DNA from: Alitta virens
Taxonomy: Eukaryota; Annelida; Polychaeta; Phyllodocida; Nereididae
Length of the DNA: 64,000 nt
Assembly: GCA_932294295.1 (NCBI GenBank)
Contig: OW028585.1
Coordinates: 26,784,177 to 26,848,176 of the forward strand
Direction: 5' to 3'
The notes under the pieces: model-generated
Databases searched by the model: none
What the model was told of the DNA's origin: nothing
What the model saw: only the letters and a program-made list of their open reading frames with translations
Translations under genes and position numbers: made by a program
Part shown: positions 33,833 to 44,234 of the stretch, one piece after another
How positions within the stretch are numbered: the first letter of the stretch is position 1
Layout of the letters: each line of letters opens with the position of its first letter

Positions 33833-34873
33833 ATGGCGGTAGCACCTATAAAGTTAAATGATTACATAGATGAAAAGTTCACTAACGAAGCATCTCAGCA
33901 TTCCTATGCACATTGGTTAGCGTACAAAGATTATTTAGAAGATGCGCAATTGCAAGACGCTGAAAAAGTCAATAAATTTAAACTTACATTAGGAGGTGAA
34001 CCCAGAGTGTGGTTTAAAAACAATTTTCCTTCTTTTACATCACTTGACATACTAGACCAGCATTTTAAAAGCACCTATGGCAAAGCGGTCACTCGCTCAG
34101 AGTATCTAAAACGCTTTAGATCTGCGTCTTTGAAAACAGGTGAAGACCTGTCGCAATACAGGAACAGAGTTAAGACATTGGCAGCCAAAGCATCCCTTAA
34201 TGACCCAGAATTAGTTATGTTACAATTCATAGATGGTTTACCAGCACATATTCGGCCCGCTCTGCGTGCTAAGCGTGATACAACGCTACAAGATTGTATG
34301 ATTACGGCGCAAGCCTACCTATCAGAAGTACCATTGCCCACTGATGCACAATTGTACAGTCATACAAAATCCATTGATAAAACTGATGAGATTATCAGTA
34401 AAATGGATTCTATGATGCTGACGTTCAACAAAGAACAGTCAGACAGATCGTCGCGTCCTTTTGACAAACGACGTCCAAATGACCGCCGGACCTCACAATC
34501 AAGGCCCCCATCGGCTAATAGTTCAAGATCACCGACTTCGGACCGCCAATATAGCAGCCGGTCAGGTTCAAGATCCGATCGTTCTACATCTCGCGGTAGA
34601 TATGGAAATCAGTCACACAACAAAGGCCATCGTGACTCATCCAGTGATCGTCCACGCTATTCACAGCGCGACAGATCCAATGACAGGTACACCCGTCCCA
34701 GAAATTCGTCAAGAGATCGAAAAGTGTCATTTGACAGACGTAGGACCGGTTCTCCCATTACATGCAATTTCTGTGAAATTCCCGGCCACAAATGGGCAGA
34801 TTGCTACAAATTGCAAGATGCAATGCGTGATGGTCAACTCACCCTTGCAGCAATTAAAGATAAGTCTTTTTAA
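33833..34873 (+). CDS. gag: Gag-like capsid/nucleocapsid protein
   Basis: 346 aa from an ATG in good context (ACAATGG). The frame continues a few codons upstream without an ATG. The first 170 or so residues look like a retrotransposon Gag capsid domain, with a GEPRVWFKNNF stretch and a long helical segment around DLSQYRNRVKTLAAKA. Residues about 205-300 are rich in Ser, Arg and Asp, similar to RS-type nucleic-acid-binding tails. A single CCHC zinc knuckle follows (C311, C314, H319, C324; spacing C-X2-C-X4-H-X4-C). The stop at 34871-34873 overlaps the pol frame. Its expected roles are particle assembly and genomic RNA packaging. The absence of frame damage fits the nearly identical LTRs. Confidence 0.9.
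   Translation: MAVAPIKLNDYIDEKFTNEASQHSYAHWLAYKDYLEDAQLQDAEKVNKFKLTLGGEPRVWFKNNFPSFTSLDILDQHFKSTYGKAVTRSEYLKRFRSASLKTGEDLSQYRNRVKTLAAKASLNDPELVMLQFIDGLPAHIRPALRAKRDTTLQDCMITAQAYLSEVPLPTDAQLYSHTKSIDKTDEIISKMDSMMLTFNKEQSDRSSRPFDKRRPNDRRTSQSRPPSANSSRSPTSDRQYSSRSGSRSDRSTSRGRYGNQSHNKGHRDSSSDRPRYSQRDRSNDRYTRPRNSSRDRKVSFDRRRTGSPITCNFCEIPGHKWADCYKLQDAMRDGQLTLAAIKDKSF
34864..34873 (+). other. Probable -1 frameshift site at the gag stop
   Basis: The gag frame reads TCT TTT TAA. The pol frame is open from 34864, just after an in-frame TAA at 34861, and has no ATG until 35254. Slipping back one base at T TTT TAA (34867-34873) keeps a perfect TTT pairing in the ribosomal P site and reads TTA instead of the stop. 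The stretch is not a full canonical heptamer because the base before the T run is C. Termination followed by reinitiation at 35254 is the alternative. Confidence 0.6.
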
Positions 34874-37800
34874 ATGGGGCCCAGCTTGCAAGCACCAGAC
34901 AACTTGGTCTCCCCACCTCTAGAGTAAATGATCCAATTGTAAATAATGTAAAATCTTTCACACCTGCCCATAAGTATTTAGATGTCAGTAGTAAAGTAGA
35001 GGAAAGCACAAATGTAGAACTGTCTAGAAATAAAAATGTATTTGGAGACTTACCGGTTTCCAAACCATTACATGTAGCACAGAATGATATTATTGTTGGC
35101 GGCGTAGATTCGTCAAGTTTATCGTGTCCTTCTCAATCATCATGCAATCATATCAACCAATCGTTTCATGCAACGTCTCCCAATCAATCACAAACTCACA
35201 ATTCATCGGATGCATCACCTTCACAATCAGACATATCTCAACCTGACCTGTCTATGACAGTGGTCACAGACCCCAACGAATCCACTCCTGCAATCACATT
35301 GAATCGCAACAATATGGTCAGAGCAAGCTTGCCAAGCCGAGAGTCAATCATAGTATTGATGGACTCTGGCGCATCATCATCTCTGGTGTGTTCAACTACT
35401 ATAAATTCTTCCAAATTTCTGTCATCTCTGCACAAACGTCAGGTAAAACCCTTAAAATTTCAAGTTGGGAATGGGGAATATATCTACACCAGTTATGCTA
35501 TTGAAATCCCATTATACATCGGCTCACACAAGTTTGTGGTAGAAGCACGTGCAGTAGATAATTTAGGTGGCATAGCACTAGTAATTGGTTCTCAAGCATT
35601 AGAAGATATCGATGCCACCCTAGAATTCAAAACACATACCTTAAAATGCAAATCTTCCAGTATATGTGTTAACACCATGCATGACGTAATATTACAACCA
35701 GGGGAAACTAAATGCATCTCAATTACAGGCCGTTTGCCGTACTTTCTTAAAAACAATCATGTGATGGTAAAGCCAACTAAATTCATAGCACAGTTCACAC
35801 CTTCAGCAAGTCTTGTCAAGTTCAAATCCAGCATTGCGACCATACTTGTTTCCAATCCTTTTACCAGACCTGTATCACTTAGCCGCGCAAAGACTTTTGC
35901 AATTATCAACTTCAGTGATCTTACAAATTTATATGTTCCGTTTTCCTCAAACAAAGCTTTAGAGGAAATCCAAACGTCAGATCAGTGTATGCACTTTTCT
36001 TCTAAGAAAACAGCAAATGCGGCCACAACTGGTGATACCCCTATCAAGGACCAAAGTAAGCTCACCAGACAGCAAATGAAACAACAGAAACTCCGTCAAT
36101 ACCCGCATCTGGAGGAGGACGATCCCAGATTGCAATTGTATGACAATGAAATCTTACAAAGAGATATAACCTTTGAAGATTGTATCTTAGACCAACCCGG
36201 CAGAACACAAGTTCATGAGTTATTATGCAAATACAAGTCTGCGTTTAGTCTACACTCTGAAATTGGAAACACTGATCTCACTGTTGATTTTTCTTTGTCT
36301 GATACATCGCCTTTCTATATCAGGCCATTTACAGTCTCTCCAGCAGAAAAGCCGATAATAGATAAAGAGCTTCAGAAGCTAGTTAAAATGGGCGTCTTAA
36401 AAGAAGGGCCATCACAATACACCAGCCCAGTGATGCTCATTAAGAAAAAAGGCACAGATGCACTTCGCCTAGTTACGGATTTCAGATTTCTCAATCAGCG
36501 TATCATCAAGCGAAACTTACCATTTCCGCTCCTCAGAGATACCATTCAAACAATAGGACATGCTCAGCCAGCAGTCATATCAGTAATAGACTTGAAAGAA
36601 GCGTATCACAGTTTGTCACTGTCAAAGCGCTCATCCGCCTATTGCGGCATCAGTTCGTATTACGGCGGTTCCGGTTTCCAGTACCGGAAACTCCCGATGG
36701 GATTGTCGATCTCGCCATCGTCTTTTCAATCCCACATCAATCAGATTGTCAAAGATGCTGAAGCCACCGCATTTTGCGTCGCTATAATGGACGACCTTAT
36801 AGTATTTTCTCCATCGTCTCAGGTACATTTTGAACATGTAGAAACCATCCTGGATGCAATACAGAAAAATGGACTGAAAATATCACCATCAAAGGCCAAA
36901 CTTTTCAGATCAACTGTAACTTACATGGGCCACAAGATTGTAATCCAGAAAGGGAAACCATGTATCACGCCACTCCGAGATCGGACCGAAGCCATTAGGA
37001 AAATGGCAATCCCAGACACCAAGCGAAAACTAAAAGGTTTCATTGGCAAGGTCTCTTATTTAGCTATGTATTTACCGCAACTCCAAATATTGCTTCGGCC
37101 ACTCCATCAGATTGCCAGTAAGAAAGCAACATTTATATGGGACCAGGTTACGCAACAAGCGTATGATGACATCGTTGCATTACTTGTCCAGCCACCTGTG
37201 TTGACAATGCCAACCAGAAAAGGTCTTTTTAAACTCTATTGTGACACCAGTAAAATAGGTGTTGGTGCCAGTCTATGGCAAGTACAGAATGGCCAAGAAC
37301 GCCTTCTGGGTTACTTTTCAAAAGCTCTGCCACGCGCAGCAGCTAATTACAGCATAACCGAATTAGAGTTAACTGGTTTATTTATTTCAGTCTCTGCTTT
37401 TAAACATCTTTTAAGGTCCACATCATTTGAGGTTTTTACTGACCATTCAGCAATCCCACAAATTATGAAAGCAAAAGTAGAGCCACCATCTGAACGCATT
37501 AAGCGCTTACTAGAAAAACTCAGCTCCTATGCAATGAAAGTGGGTTTTCGCAAAGGCAACACAATGGTCATTGCTGATTATCTGTCTCGAAATCCGCAGT
37601 TAACAAATGAAGAAAATTGCGAAATAGCGTTTGTGCTCACAAGGTCACAAGCACGCGCGCAATCTCAACCACCGCAGCCAGCCGCTGCCCAGCAGCAGCC
37701 AAGTCCTCAACAGCCAGCAGAACCCCCGCGTACACCAAAGCGCCCACGCATGCCACCAGAAGACACAACGCCAGGGCGGACACCGCGGACGAGAGTAGCA

Positions 37801-39954
37801 CCTCAGACACCTGCAATAGAGGACAGAGTCAAACAAACACAAATTCCTAGCAAGAGTACTAATAATGTCCCACCATTAGACTCAAGCTGTTTTGCGAAGG
37901 AGGCATGCCAGCCGTCGATTGATCCAGGCCCTAAGTCGCTTGTAGATCTCGGCATTCGCAATAGAGGACGCAAACAAGCAAAAATGCAAAGACAGCAAAA
38001 TGTCAATACTCCGATGGAGTCTCCGGCACAACCTGTTGAGACCCATACGGCCCCACCGTCCAGTATGTTCTCCAAATCAAAGACATTGCAGATAGACACT
38101 TCTACAGTTATTTTGAAACATTTGCCCCAACAGAAAATGATTGATACTAAATTACAGAAATTACGCTCCATGTTGCTTCCTAACATTGAATTACCGTTTT
38201 CAAAGCAAGAACTGGCTAAACATCAAGCCACAGGGGCCTATTTTAAACACATTTACAATTACATCATGTCGAATGCATTACCTGCTAACAAGCAGGAAGC
38301 TCGCAATGTTATGGTTCAAGCAGAGGCTTTTGTCATTATTGACGGTGTGTTATTCAAATTTACAGGAAAAGATCCAGAAATGAAACTGCTCATTGCGCTC
38401 CCACAGGCCCTTGTGCCACAAGTGTTAAGTCTATATCATGACTCCTTGTTGGCATGCCACCAAGGCATAACACGCGTAGCCGCAACTTTAAAGCAAACTT
38501 TCTTCTTTCCTAGATTACACCAACAAGTCTATGATTATGTAAGAACTTGCTCGGTGTGTCAAAACATGAAATCACCTCGTCAAGAACATCGCCCGTATGA
38601 GATCAACATTCCAACTGAGTATGCACCATTTCAGACGATGTACGCTGATCTTAAAACAATGCCGCCATCGGCAAATGATCATAAATACATCCTTACGTTA
38701 GTATGTCAAATTACTCGATATGTCATTTTAGTTCCGCTGCCAAACAAAGAAGCAACCACCGTAGCAGAAGCGATTATGCAGCGCTGTATCTTCACACACG
38801 GGCCATTTTCACATTTTATTTCAGATCGAGGGAAAGAGTTTGACAATCAAGTCGTCAAATACATATTTGATGCGCTTAAAATTGATCACCATCTGGTTTC
38901 AGTAGGCAACCACCAAGCAAACAAAGCGGAACGCTTTGTAGGAACCATTGCCAACATGATAACCTCATGCCTCCAAGAAAATGGCAAAAGTTGGCACTTA
39001 TTTTGTGGAGCTGTTGCATATGCATACAACAGTTTTTCCATTCCAAGTTTAGGGAATTACAGTCCCTACTTCCTCGTCCACCTAAGGAATCCACCAACAC
39101 TTTTCCAGGTGAGGCCCACCGAACAAATCTCTACAACCTACAGAGAATATGCAGAACTCCTTAAGCAAAGATTTGACAAAGTTGCTCGAACAATCCTTGA
39201 TTTACAGTCTCACTTACAGACCACACAAGCTCTGAGACAAGGCCGTAAGTCAGATAATCCTACAACCTACACAGAAGGAATGCTAGTCTATCTATTGGCA
39301 CCTTCAGCAGCAGCACTACAAACAGCATCTAAAAAGATCAGAATGGATTTTGTTGGTCCACTACAGATCACATCAATGATCGATCGCTCCCATGCAGTTC
39401 TTAGTACTCTAGATGGTCAGCAACTTACAGGGACTTTTCATGTCAACCGATTAAAACCAGCATGGTTCAGAACAGCGAATGGTCCAGTCAACTCAATGCA
39501 AAAATTGACCGGCATACTAAAGGCCAAATTAAGTTCTGGACAAAATCAAAGCAAACACCCACCAATCACGGACGAAACTGGTAACCAACCTCAGGATGCC
39601 CAACATACTTGTAAAGTAGTACAAGCCACGCATCCAGTGCAACTAGACACTTACTACAAATTTGCTGCACTAAATAGTGATCTTGTGTGCAACTCCAAGC
39701 TGACCACAAAGCAAATTGCAGCAATCAAAGGCAAAGTACACATGCCCGCTGCATTGTATGACATCACTAAGGTCAGATACAAAGATGGACATCTGCAGCT
39801 ATGTCTGTCTCTAAACACTAAACAAACTTTATGGGTAAATTCGAAAGATCACCCATGCCTAGCAGAGGCATCACAAAGATTGACAAACACAAATACCAGG
39901 ATTGTGGGTTCCGAACGCACTTTTGTACATCAGATTCTAGGTTTGCACATCTAG
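34864..39954 (+). CDS. pol: Pol polyprotein: protease, RT, RNase H, integrase
   Basis: The frame is open for 1696 codons from the gag overlap; from its first ATG (35254) it is 1566 aa, and numbers here use that ATG. The protease active site is DSGAS at 37-41. RT spans about 360-560 with PVMLIKKKG, LVTDFRFLN and a catalytic IMDD at 511-514, where most relatives have YxDD. RNase H has D664, with TELELTG and FTDHSA further on. A Pro/Gln-rich linker covers about 800-950. The integrase zinc site is H1062, H1069, C1099, C1102. The catalytic D1132, D1191 and E1226 have 34 residues between the last two, one fewer than usual. A GPY/F module lies near 1361-1410, ending FHVNRLKPAWF. The last 150 or so residues match nothing I recognise, and I see no chromodomain. 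Confidence 0.93.
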   Translation, partial: VFLNGAQLASTRQLGLPTSRVNDPIVNNVKSFTPAHKYLDVSSKVEESTNVELSRNKNVFGDLPVSKPLHVAQNDIIVGGVDSSSLSCPSQSSCNHINQSFHATSPNQSQTHNSSDASPSQSDISQPDLSMTVVTDPNESTPAITLNRNNMVRASLPSRESIIVLMDSGASSSLVCSTTINSSKFLSSLHKRQVKPLKFQVGNGEYIYTSYAIEIPLYIGSHKFVVEARAVDNLGGIALVIGSQALEDIDATLEFKTHTLKCKSSSICVNTMHDVILQPGETKCISITGRLPYFLKNNHVMVKPTKFIAQFTPSASLVKFKSSIATILVSNPFTRPVSLSRAKTFAIINFSDLTNLYVPFSSNKALEEIQTSDQCMHFSSKKTANAATTGDTPIKDQSKLTRQQMKQQKLRQYPHLEEDDPRLQLYDNEILQRDITFEDCILDQPGRTQVHELLCKYKSAFSLHSEIGNTDLTVDFSLSDTSPFYIRPFTVSPAEKPIIDKELQKLVKMGVLKEGPSQYTSPVMLIKKKGTDALRLVTDFRFLNQRIIKRNLPFPLLRDTIQTIGHAQPAVISVIDLKEAYHSLSLSKRSSAYCGISSYYGGSGFQYRKLPMGLSISPSSFQSHINQIVKDAEATAFCVAIMDDLIVFSPSSQVHFEHVETILDAIQKNGLKISPSKAKLFRSTVTYMGHKIVIQKGKPCITPLRDRTEAIRKMAIPDTKRKLKGFIGKVSYLAMYLPQLQILLRPLHQIASKKATFIWDQVTQQAYDDIVALLVQPPVLTMPTRKGLFKLYCDTSKIGVGASLWQVQNGQERLLGYFSKALPRAAANYSITELELTGLFISVSAFKHLLRSTSFEVFTDHSAIPQIMKAKVEPPSERIKRLLEKLSSYAMKVGFRKGNTMVIADYLSRNPQLTNEENCEIAFVLTRSQARAQSQPPQPAAAQQQPSPQQPAEPPRTPKRPRMPPEDTTPGRTPRTRVAPQTPAIEDRVKQTQIPSKSTNNVPPLDSSCFAKEACQPSIDPGPKSLVDLGIRNRGRKQAKMQRQQNVNTPMESPAQPVETHTAPPSSMFSKSKTLQIDTSTVILKHLPQQKMIDTKLQKLRSMLLPNIELPFSKQELAKHQATGAYFKHIYNYIMSNALPANKQEARNVMVQAEAFVIIDGVLFKFTGKDPEMKLLIALPQALVPQVLSLYHDSLLACHQGITRVAATLKQTFFFPRLHQQVYDYVRTCSVCQNMKSPRQEHRPYEINIPTEYAPFQTMYADLKTMPPSANDHKYILTLVCQITRYVILVPLPNKEATTVAEAIMQRCIFTHGPFSHFISDRGKEFDNQVVKYIFDALKIDHHLVSVGNHQANKAERFVGTIANMITSCLQENGKSWHLFCGAVAYAYNSFSIPSLGNYSPYFLVHLRNPPTLFQVRPTEQISTTYREYAELLKQRFDKVARTILDLQSHLQTTQALRQGRKSDNPTTYTEGMLVYLLAPSAAALQTASKKIRMDFVGPLQITSMIDRSHAVLSTLDGQQLTGTFHVNRLKPAWFRTANGPVNSMQKLTGILKAKLSSGQNQSKHPPITDETGNQPQDAQHTCKVVQATHPVQLDTYYKFAALNSDLVCNSKLTTKQIAAIKGKVHMPAALYDITKVRYKDGHLQLCLSLNTKQTLWVNSKDHPCLAEASQRLTNTNTRIVGSERTFVHQILGLHI

Positions 39955-41133
39955 AATGGATGACTACAATGCAGGGTCTATTCATTTTTTTTCAGTCATC
40001 AGCTCATTCCTCATTTTTCATTTTCATACCAATTTTTCACAATGTATTAATAAGTACACTAATATGTGTACTGAGTGAATTGCAAGTAAGACAATTCCGC
40101 ATTCTATTTCTTAATGGATCAAATTACTTTTTCTGGTGCAACATTTCCCAGTTTACATGCTAAGATGTATAAGTGTAACCTCCTGGCCAATACAAGTGCA
40201 GGAGGAACTCAAAAACTGTTATTAAAATTGAAAAAGTACTTTGCACATCTTGCATATGTCTATATTGATTATATGGTTAAAGCAGTTAACTTTTAGTAAT
40301 ATAAGACTTACACTGCTATCCATACAAACTTCAGTTGTAAGGGAAGTTTACAATTGTAATAAATTACTTACTTGACCACCATTTGCCCTTGTAATTGAAT
40401 GTTTCTATACCAGTGTGTCTCTATTGTTGCGAAAGCAATAGCTTTCAGAATGGAATGTACTCCAATTAAACAAGAATGCGTAATCTACGCATTTCTTTAC
40501 AAATACTTCAGCTGAGACAACACAAGAAACCAGCCAATTACAAAAGTAAATTGCCTTTAGGGCTCTGTATATTGCATGAGCTTCAATTTACTGCATGTCA
40601 ATGGAAGGTCCCAACTCCATAGCATATAACAATGGCATAGTGGTCACGAAATAATTAAAGTCTGTTCACACCTTGGTGCTACAAATACGTTGTTCCAACC
40701 TTTCAAGTCGAAGGCAACACAGTTATTGTGTGCATACTTGTTAGGGTTCTTTTTTTAAGTGGCCGACCTTTGTAGTCCAACAGATGTGGACACACTACAT
40801 ACCCCTTTTGAGGGTTACGTCATAGCATTTGACACATCACATTGGGAGTCACCCATCAAACAGGGAGTAATCCCCTGTTGCTTTACAGCATGTGTACACA
40901 GCACATGTGTGAAGTAGTATTACAAATATAGGTAATTTTAATGTTATAATCCATTACGTAGTTTTATTGGCTGTACACAGCCATAGTCTTTGTAGTTGGC
41001 TTAGGCCCTAGTTTAAGGAGATTGCAATTACTGGATCAAAGCCTTCACTTAATTCACACCTTCCCACAGCTTTTACTATACATACGGAATCAGCCACAAT
41101 ACTGCCACATTCAGTCAAGTACTGCACTCGACA
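39955..41133 (+). other. 1.18-kb noncoding gap between pol and env
   Basis: No frame over about 110 codons and none with a recognisable domain. It must hold the env splice acceptor if env is made from a spliced RNA; TTCAG at 41110-41114 is one candidate. Such a long gap is unusual in a compact retroelement. Confidence 0.6.
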
Positions 41134-43866
41134 ATGTTCTCCACTCTGCTCGCTTGCGTTTTTGCAACACTGCTTCTCCACAGCAATGCTTCCATTATTG
41201 CAAGACCCAACTTGGGAATTGTATTTACACTGGATAAATATGTCTCGCTGACTCCGACCATCTGGCACCATACCATCGCTGTCCCATTCTTCCCTGATGT
41301 CTTGTCAACACAGTCTACATTATTTTGTGATCCAACAGATGCCAACTCAACTTTCGCACAAGACACCTGTACTTCGATCATGGAGCTGCATGACCTGTAC
41401 CACGCCCTCAGCAGCCGCCTGCAGGCAGATGTACAGTCAACACAGACTTCGATTATGGACATCATGACGTTAACTTCTACTCCAAAGACAGCACCATCTC
41501 GCCAGCGTCGAGGTTGGTTTAACATCTTAGGAAATGTCGCCAAGAAAGTCATGGGTGTCGCCACTGAATCAGACATCAAGATTCTACAAGGTCATATCGC
41601 CCAGCTTATGGACATGGTACGAAGAGGCAACAAGGACAGAATTCATGACGTGAGTAAACTGCATTCTTATGAGGTTAAAATGGACTTTCGCATGGACAAA
41701 CTGCAGAAACATCTGAAAAGCTTAGATGAAACACTAACTGTCATCTCTAGTGATGTATCTACTCTGCAAACATATGCCCGCTTCGCGGAAAACATAGCAT
41801 GGCAGGTACATGATAATACCAACCACATCAATGCCACCATCACTATTATGCAGTGGCTGCATAAATTGAACATACATCTACAGGCCTTGACACAATTCAG
41901 AGTACTAGCAGCATCCCACATGGCAGCCATGTCACAACTAGTCCAAGGAAGACTGACTATAGACATCATCGACCCGCAGCATCTAGGAGCCATCATCAAA
42001 GACATCAACAAGCAACTTGAAGGGCAAGGGTCATCACTCCACATCCAAGCGGATGTTTCGTTGTTTAATAAACAACAAGATATGGTGACAGTCACCCACG
42101 ACACAAAATTTGTATATGTCAAAATACGAATTCCGCTGTCTTCCCCTACTACACAGTTTGCTTTATACAAAATCGATGCGGTTCCGGTCCCCACGTCCCA
42201 GGATAATGTGATCTACACCATAATAACACAGTTACCAGAATGGATAGCCATCTCAATGGACACCAAATCTTACATATCTCTATCGCATAAGGAAGTACAA
42301 CATCTAAGGGCAGCTCTAAACACCCGCAACTATCTTCCGGTAGAGGTCACAAAAACTTCATGTGTCATGAACCTATTTCTAGGTAAGACATCAGACATCA
42401 TGACAACATGTAGACATAAGCTGATAAAGGACCCCACAGCACCACTGGAGTTTGTATATACGATGCCACCACAGGGATATTTAATATATACGCCATCTCG
42501 CACTTGGTATACAACGTGCTTAAATACATCCCAAGTAAGTACACCAGTACGTCATCAAGGCCTGTTTCAGCTTTACATTCAGTGTGGCTGTAGAGTAACT
42601 TCGCATGGCACTGAATTATTATCCGACTCAGCAAACTGTACGAAGTCAGAAACTACAGCTAAATTTACTGCCAATTACTTGGTATATTACAAATTATATC
42701 GGCAAACATACAACCTGTCCCTAGATATAAATAGTTTTACGTCAGAGCCATACAATTTTCAACTCCCACAGCTGATACACGAAAAGCTAAACTTCACCCA
42801 GTTGGAATTACAAGACAGTGATGCGGACACCTTTAAAACTGACTTAGACAACTTCAAGGCATCAGACTCATCAGATGACATGGCATGGACATTTTTTAAT
42901 TGGATGGACCACCCACAGTCGGACACTCTAATCGCCGCGGTCTCCATCATGTTAACTTGTACACAAGTTGTCTCCATCTGTGCATTAATATACCTTTTTA
43001 GGAGACTGCAATATTTATCTGCACTCATAGTATCCATCGCAGCAGTCCCCACCTGTGAAGCAGCTTCGTTTTATCTCCCTCTATCCACACTAGCCCCTGC
43101 ACAGGAAGATCTCCCCGCTCCAGCAATCCCATTGTGGCGCACAATTATTATTATTGCCTCATTTAGCTTGGCTCTCGTCAATTTGTTAATTATTGTAACC
43201 GAAAAGGTTATACCGATATGTGCAAAGTTCCGCTCAAACGTCACCCTTGAGCAACTACACACGGAATTTTATTGCTGTTTATATAGCATAGAGGCCATCA
43301 TGTACATTAAAGTACTCACAATCCCACATGATCTGGAGTCAATCACGTGCCAAATAGTCCATGAGGTGAGCGACGTCCAATTTAGCACCAATCTGTTCTG
43401 TGCATTTGCACAAATAAACTGGAACCAGTTTGAATTGTACACAAGTAATCGCAGGGTGCTCCTCCCCTCCAAGATCAGAATTCCAGTGTCACAATACAGA
43501 GCATTCCGTCGCCTCTCGAGAGATCGTCACACTGTCAAATTGGTCCTGATTCAGAACGAAAGGTCATTTGTGGTCTCCACCTGGTCACGTATGACGCAGG
43601 ACGTACAGCATCCCCAGCGGGCACTCCCAACCCCGACCACAGTACGATACCAACCACCTGTAGACCCCAACACCACCACACCCCTCCTATTTACAGACTC
43701 CACTATTGCAGCAGCCACTACGGCAAACACCCCATCCAGAGATTCAGATGCGGATTCGGGTCAAGGTGCAACTGCGCCCCACCGACATTCAGGCACGTCA
43801 CGTCGCTCGTCCCAGAGCGCCCCATCTGTCGACGGCCAAGTACTGCATTCAATTCGCTATGAATGA
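41134..43866 (+). CDS. env: Envelope-like fusion glycoprotein
   Basis: 910 aa from an ATG with A at -3. The first 20 residues form a signal peptide (hydrophobic core LLACVFATLLL, likely cut after SNA). A furin-type site RQRR|G sits at 123-127. It is followed by GWFNILGNVAKKVMG, the pattern seen after the cleavage site of baculovirus F and insect errantivirus Env proteins, so a class I-type fusion subunit is likely. A long helical region follows. Several N-X-S/T sites and many cysteines lie in the outer part. Hydrophobic segments are at about 598-622, 627-641 and 669-692, and a polar tail of about 218 residues ends the protein. One membrane anchor and a short tail would be the norm. The role would be cell entry of particles, which is inference. 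The frame is intact. Confidence 0.85.
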   Translation: MFSTLLACVFATLLLHSNASIIARPNLGIVFTLDKYVSLTPTIWHHTIAVPFFPDVLSTQSTLFCDPTDANSTFAQDTCTSIMELHDLYHALSSRLQADVQSTQTSIMDIMTLTSTPKTAPSRQRRGWFNILGNVAKKVMGVATESDIKILQGHIAQLMDMVRRGNKDRIHDVSKLHSYEVKMDFRMDKLQKHLKSLDETLTVISSDVSTLQTYARFAENIAWQVHDNTNHINATITIMQWLHKLNIHLQALTQFRVLAASHMAAMSQLVQGRLTIDIIDPQHLGAIIKDINKQLEGQGSSLHIQADVSLFNKQQDMVTVTHDTKFVYVKIRIPLSSPTTQFALYKIDAVPVPTSQDNVIYTIITQLPEWIAISMDTKSYISLSHKEVQHLRAALNTRNYLPVEVTKTSCVMNLFLGKTSDIMTTCRHKLIKDPTAPLEFVYTMPPQGYLIYTPSRTWYTTCLNTSQVSTPVRHQGLFQLYIQCGCRVTSHGTELLSDSANCTKSETTAKFTANYLVYYKLYRQTYNLSLDINSFTSEPYNFQLPQLIHEKLNFTQLELQDSDADTFKTDLDNFKASDSSDDMAWTFFNWMDHPQSDTLIAAVSIMLTCTQVVSICALIYLFRRLQYLSALIVSIAAVPTCEAASFYLPLSTLAPAQEDLPAPAIPLWRTIIIIASFSLALVNLLIIVTEKVIPICAKFRSNVTLEQLHTEFYCCLYSIEAIMYIKVLTIPHDLESITCQIVHEVSDVQFSTNLFCAFAQINWNQFELYTSNRRVLLPSKIRIPVSQYRAFRRLSRDRHTVKLVLIQNERSFVVSTWSRMTQDVQHPQRALPTPTTVRYQPPVDPNTTTPLLFTDSTIAAATTANTPSRDSDADSGQGATAPHRHSGTSRRSSQSAPSVDGQVLHSIRYE

Positions 43867-44234
43867 CATGACCGATCCTGTGAACCAGAGGCACAGATCT
43901 AATATATAACAAACATATCATTATGACTATTGACCGCTCCAGCATAAGTGTCAAAGATATAAAATTAAATTCAAAATTACACATAACATCATTTGTTTTA
44001 AAACCACACACTGGGTACTTCATTACGAAATTTAATAAACAAGGCATTTCTATAGAAGCTATATTTTAAATACTATATCCTTTAAAATAACTTTGTACCA
44101 CGGCTGAAAATTCAGCTAAAAATTACAGCAATCTTTAGCTAATTATAGGTATTACTTTTAGTAGTCGAAATATATATTGCACAAATTTTGTAGTTATAAT
44201 AGTTTTTTTGCATTAATATGGAACCAGTAATTAT

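Noticed and set aside
41115..42194. Long antisense frames (154 and 175 codons) inside env
   Set aside because: They mirror the env reading frame and show no start context, domain or promoter.
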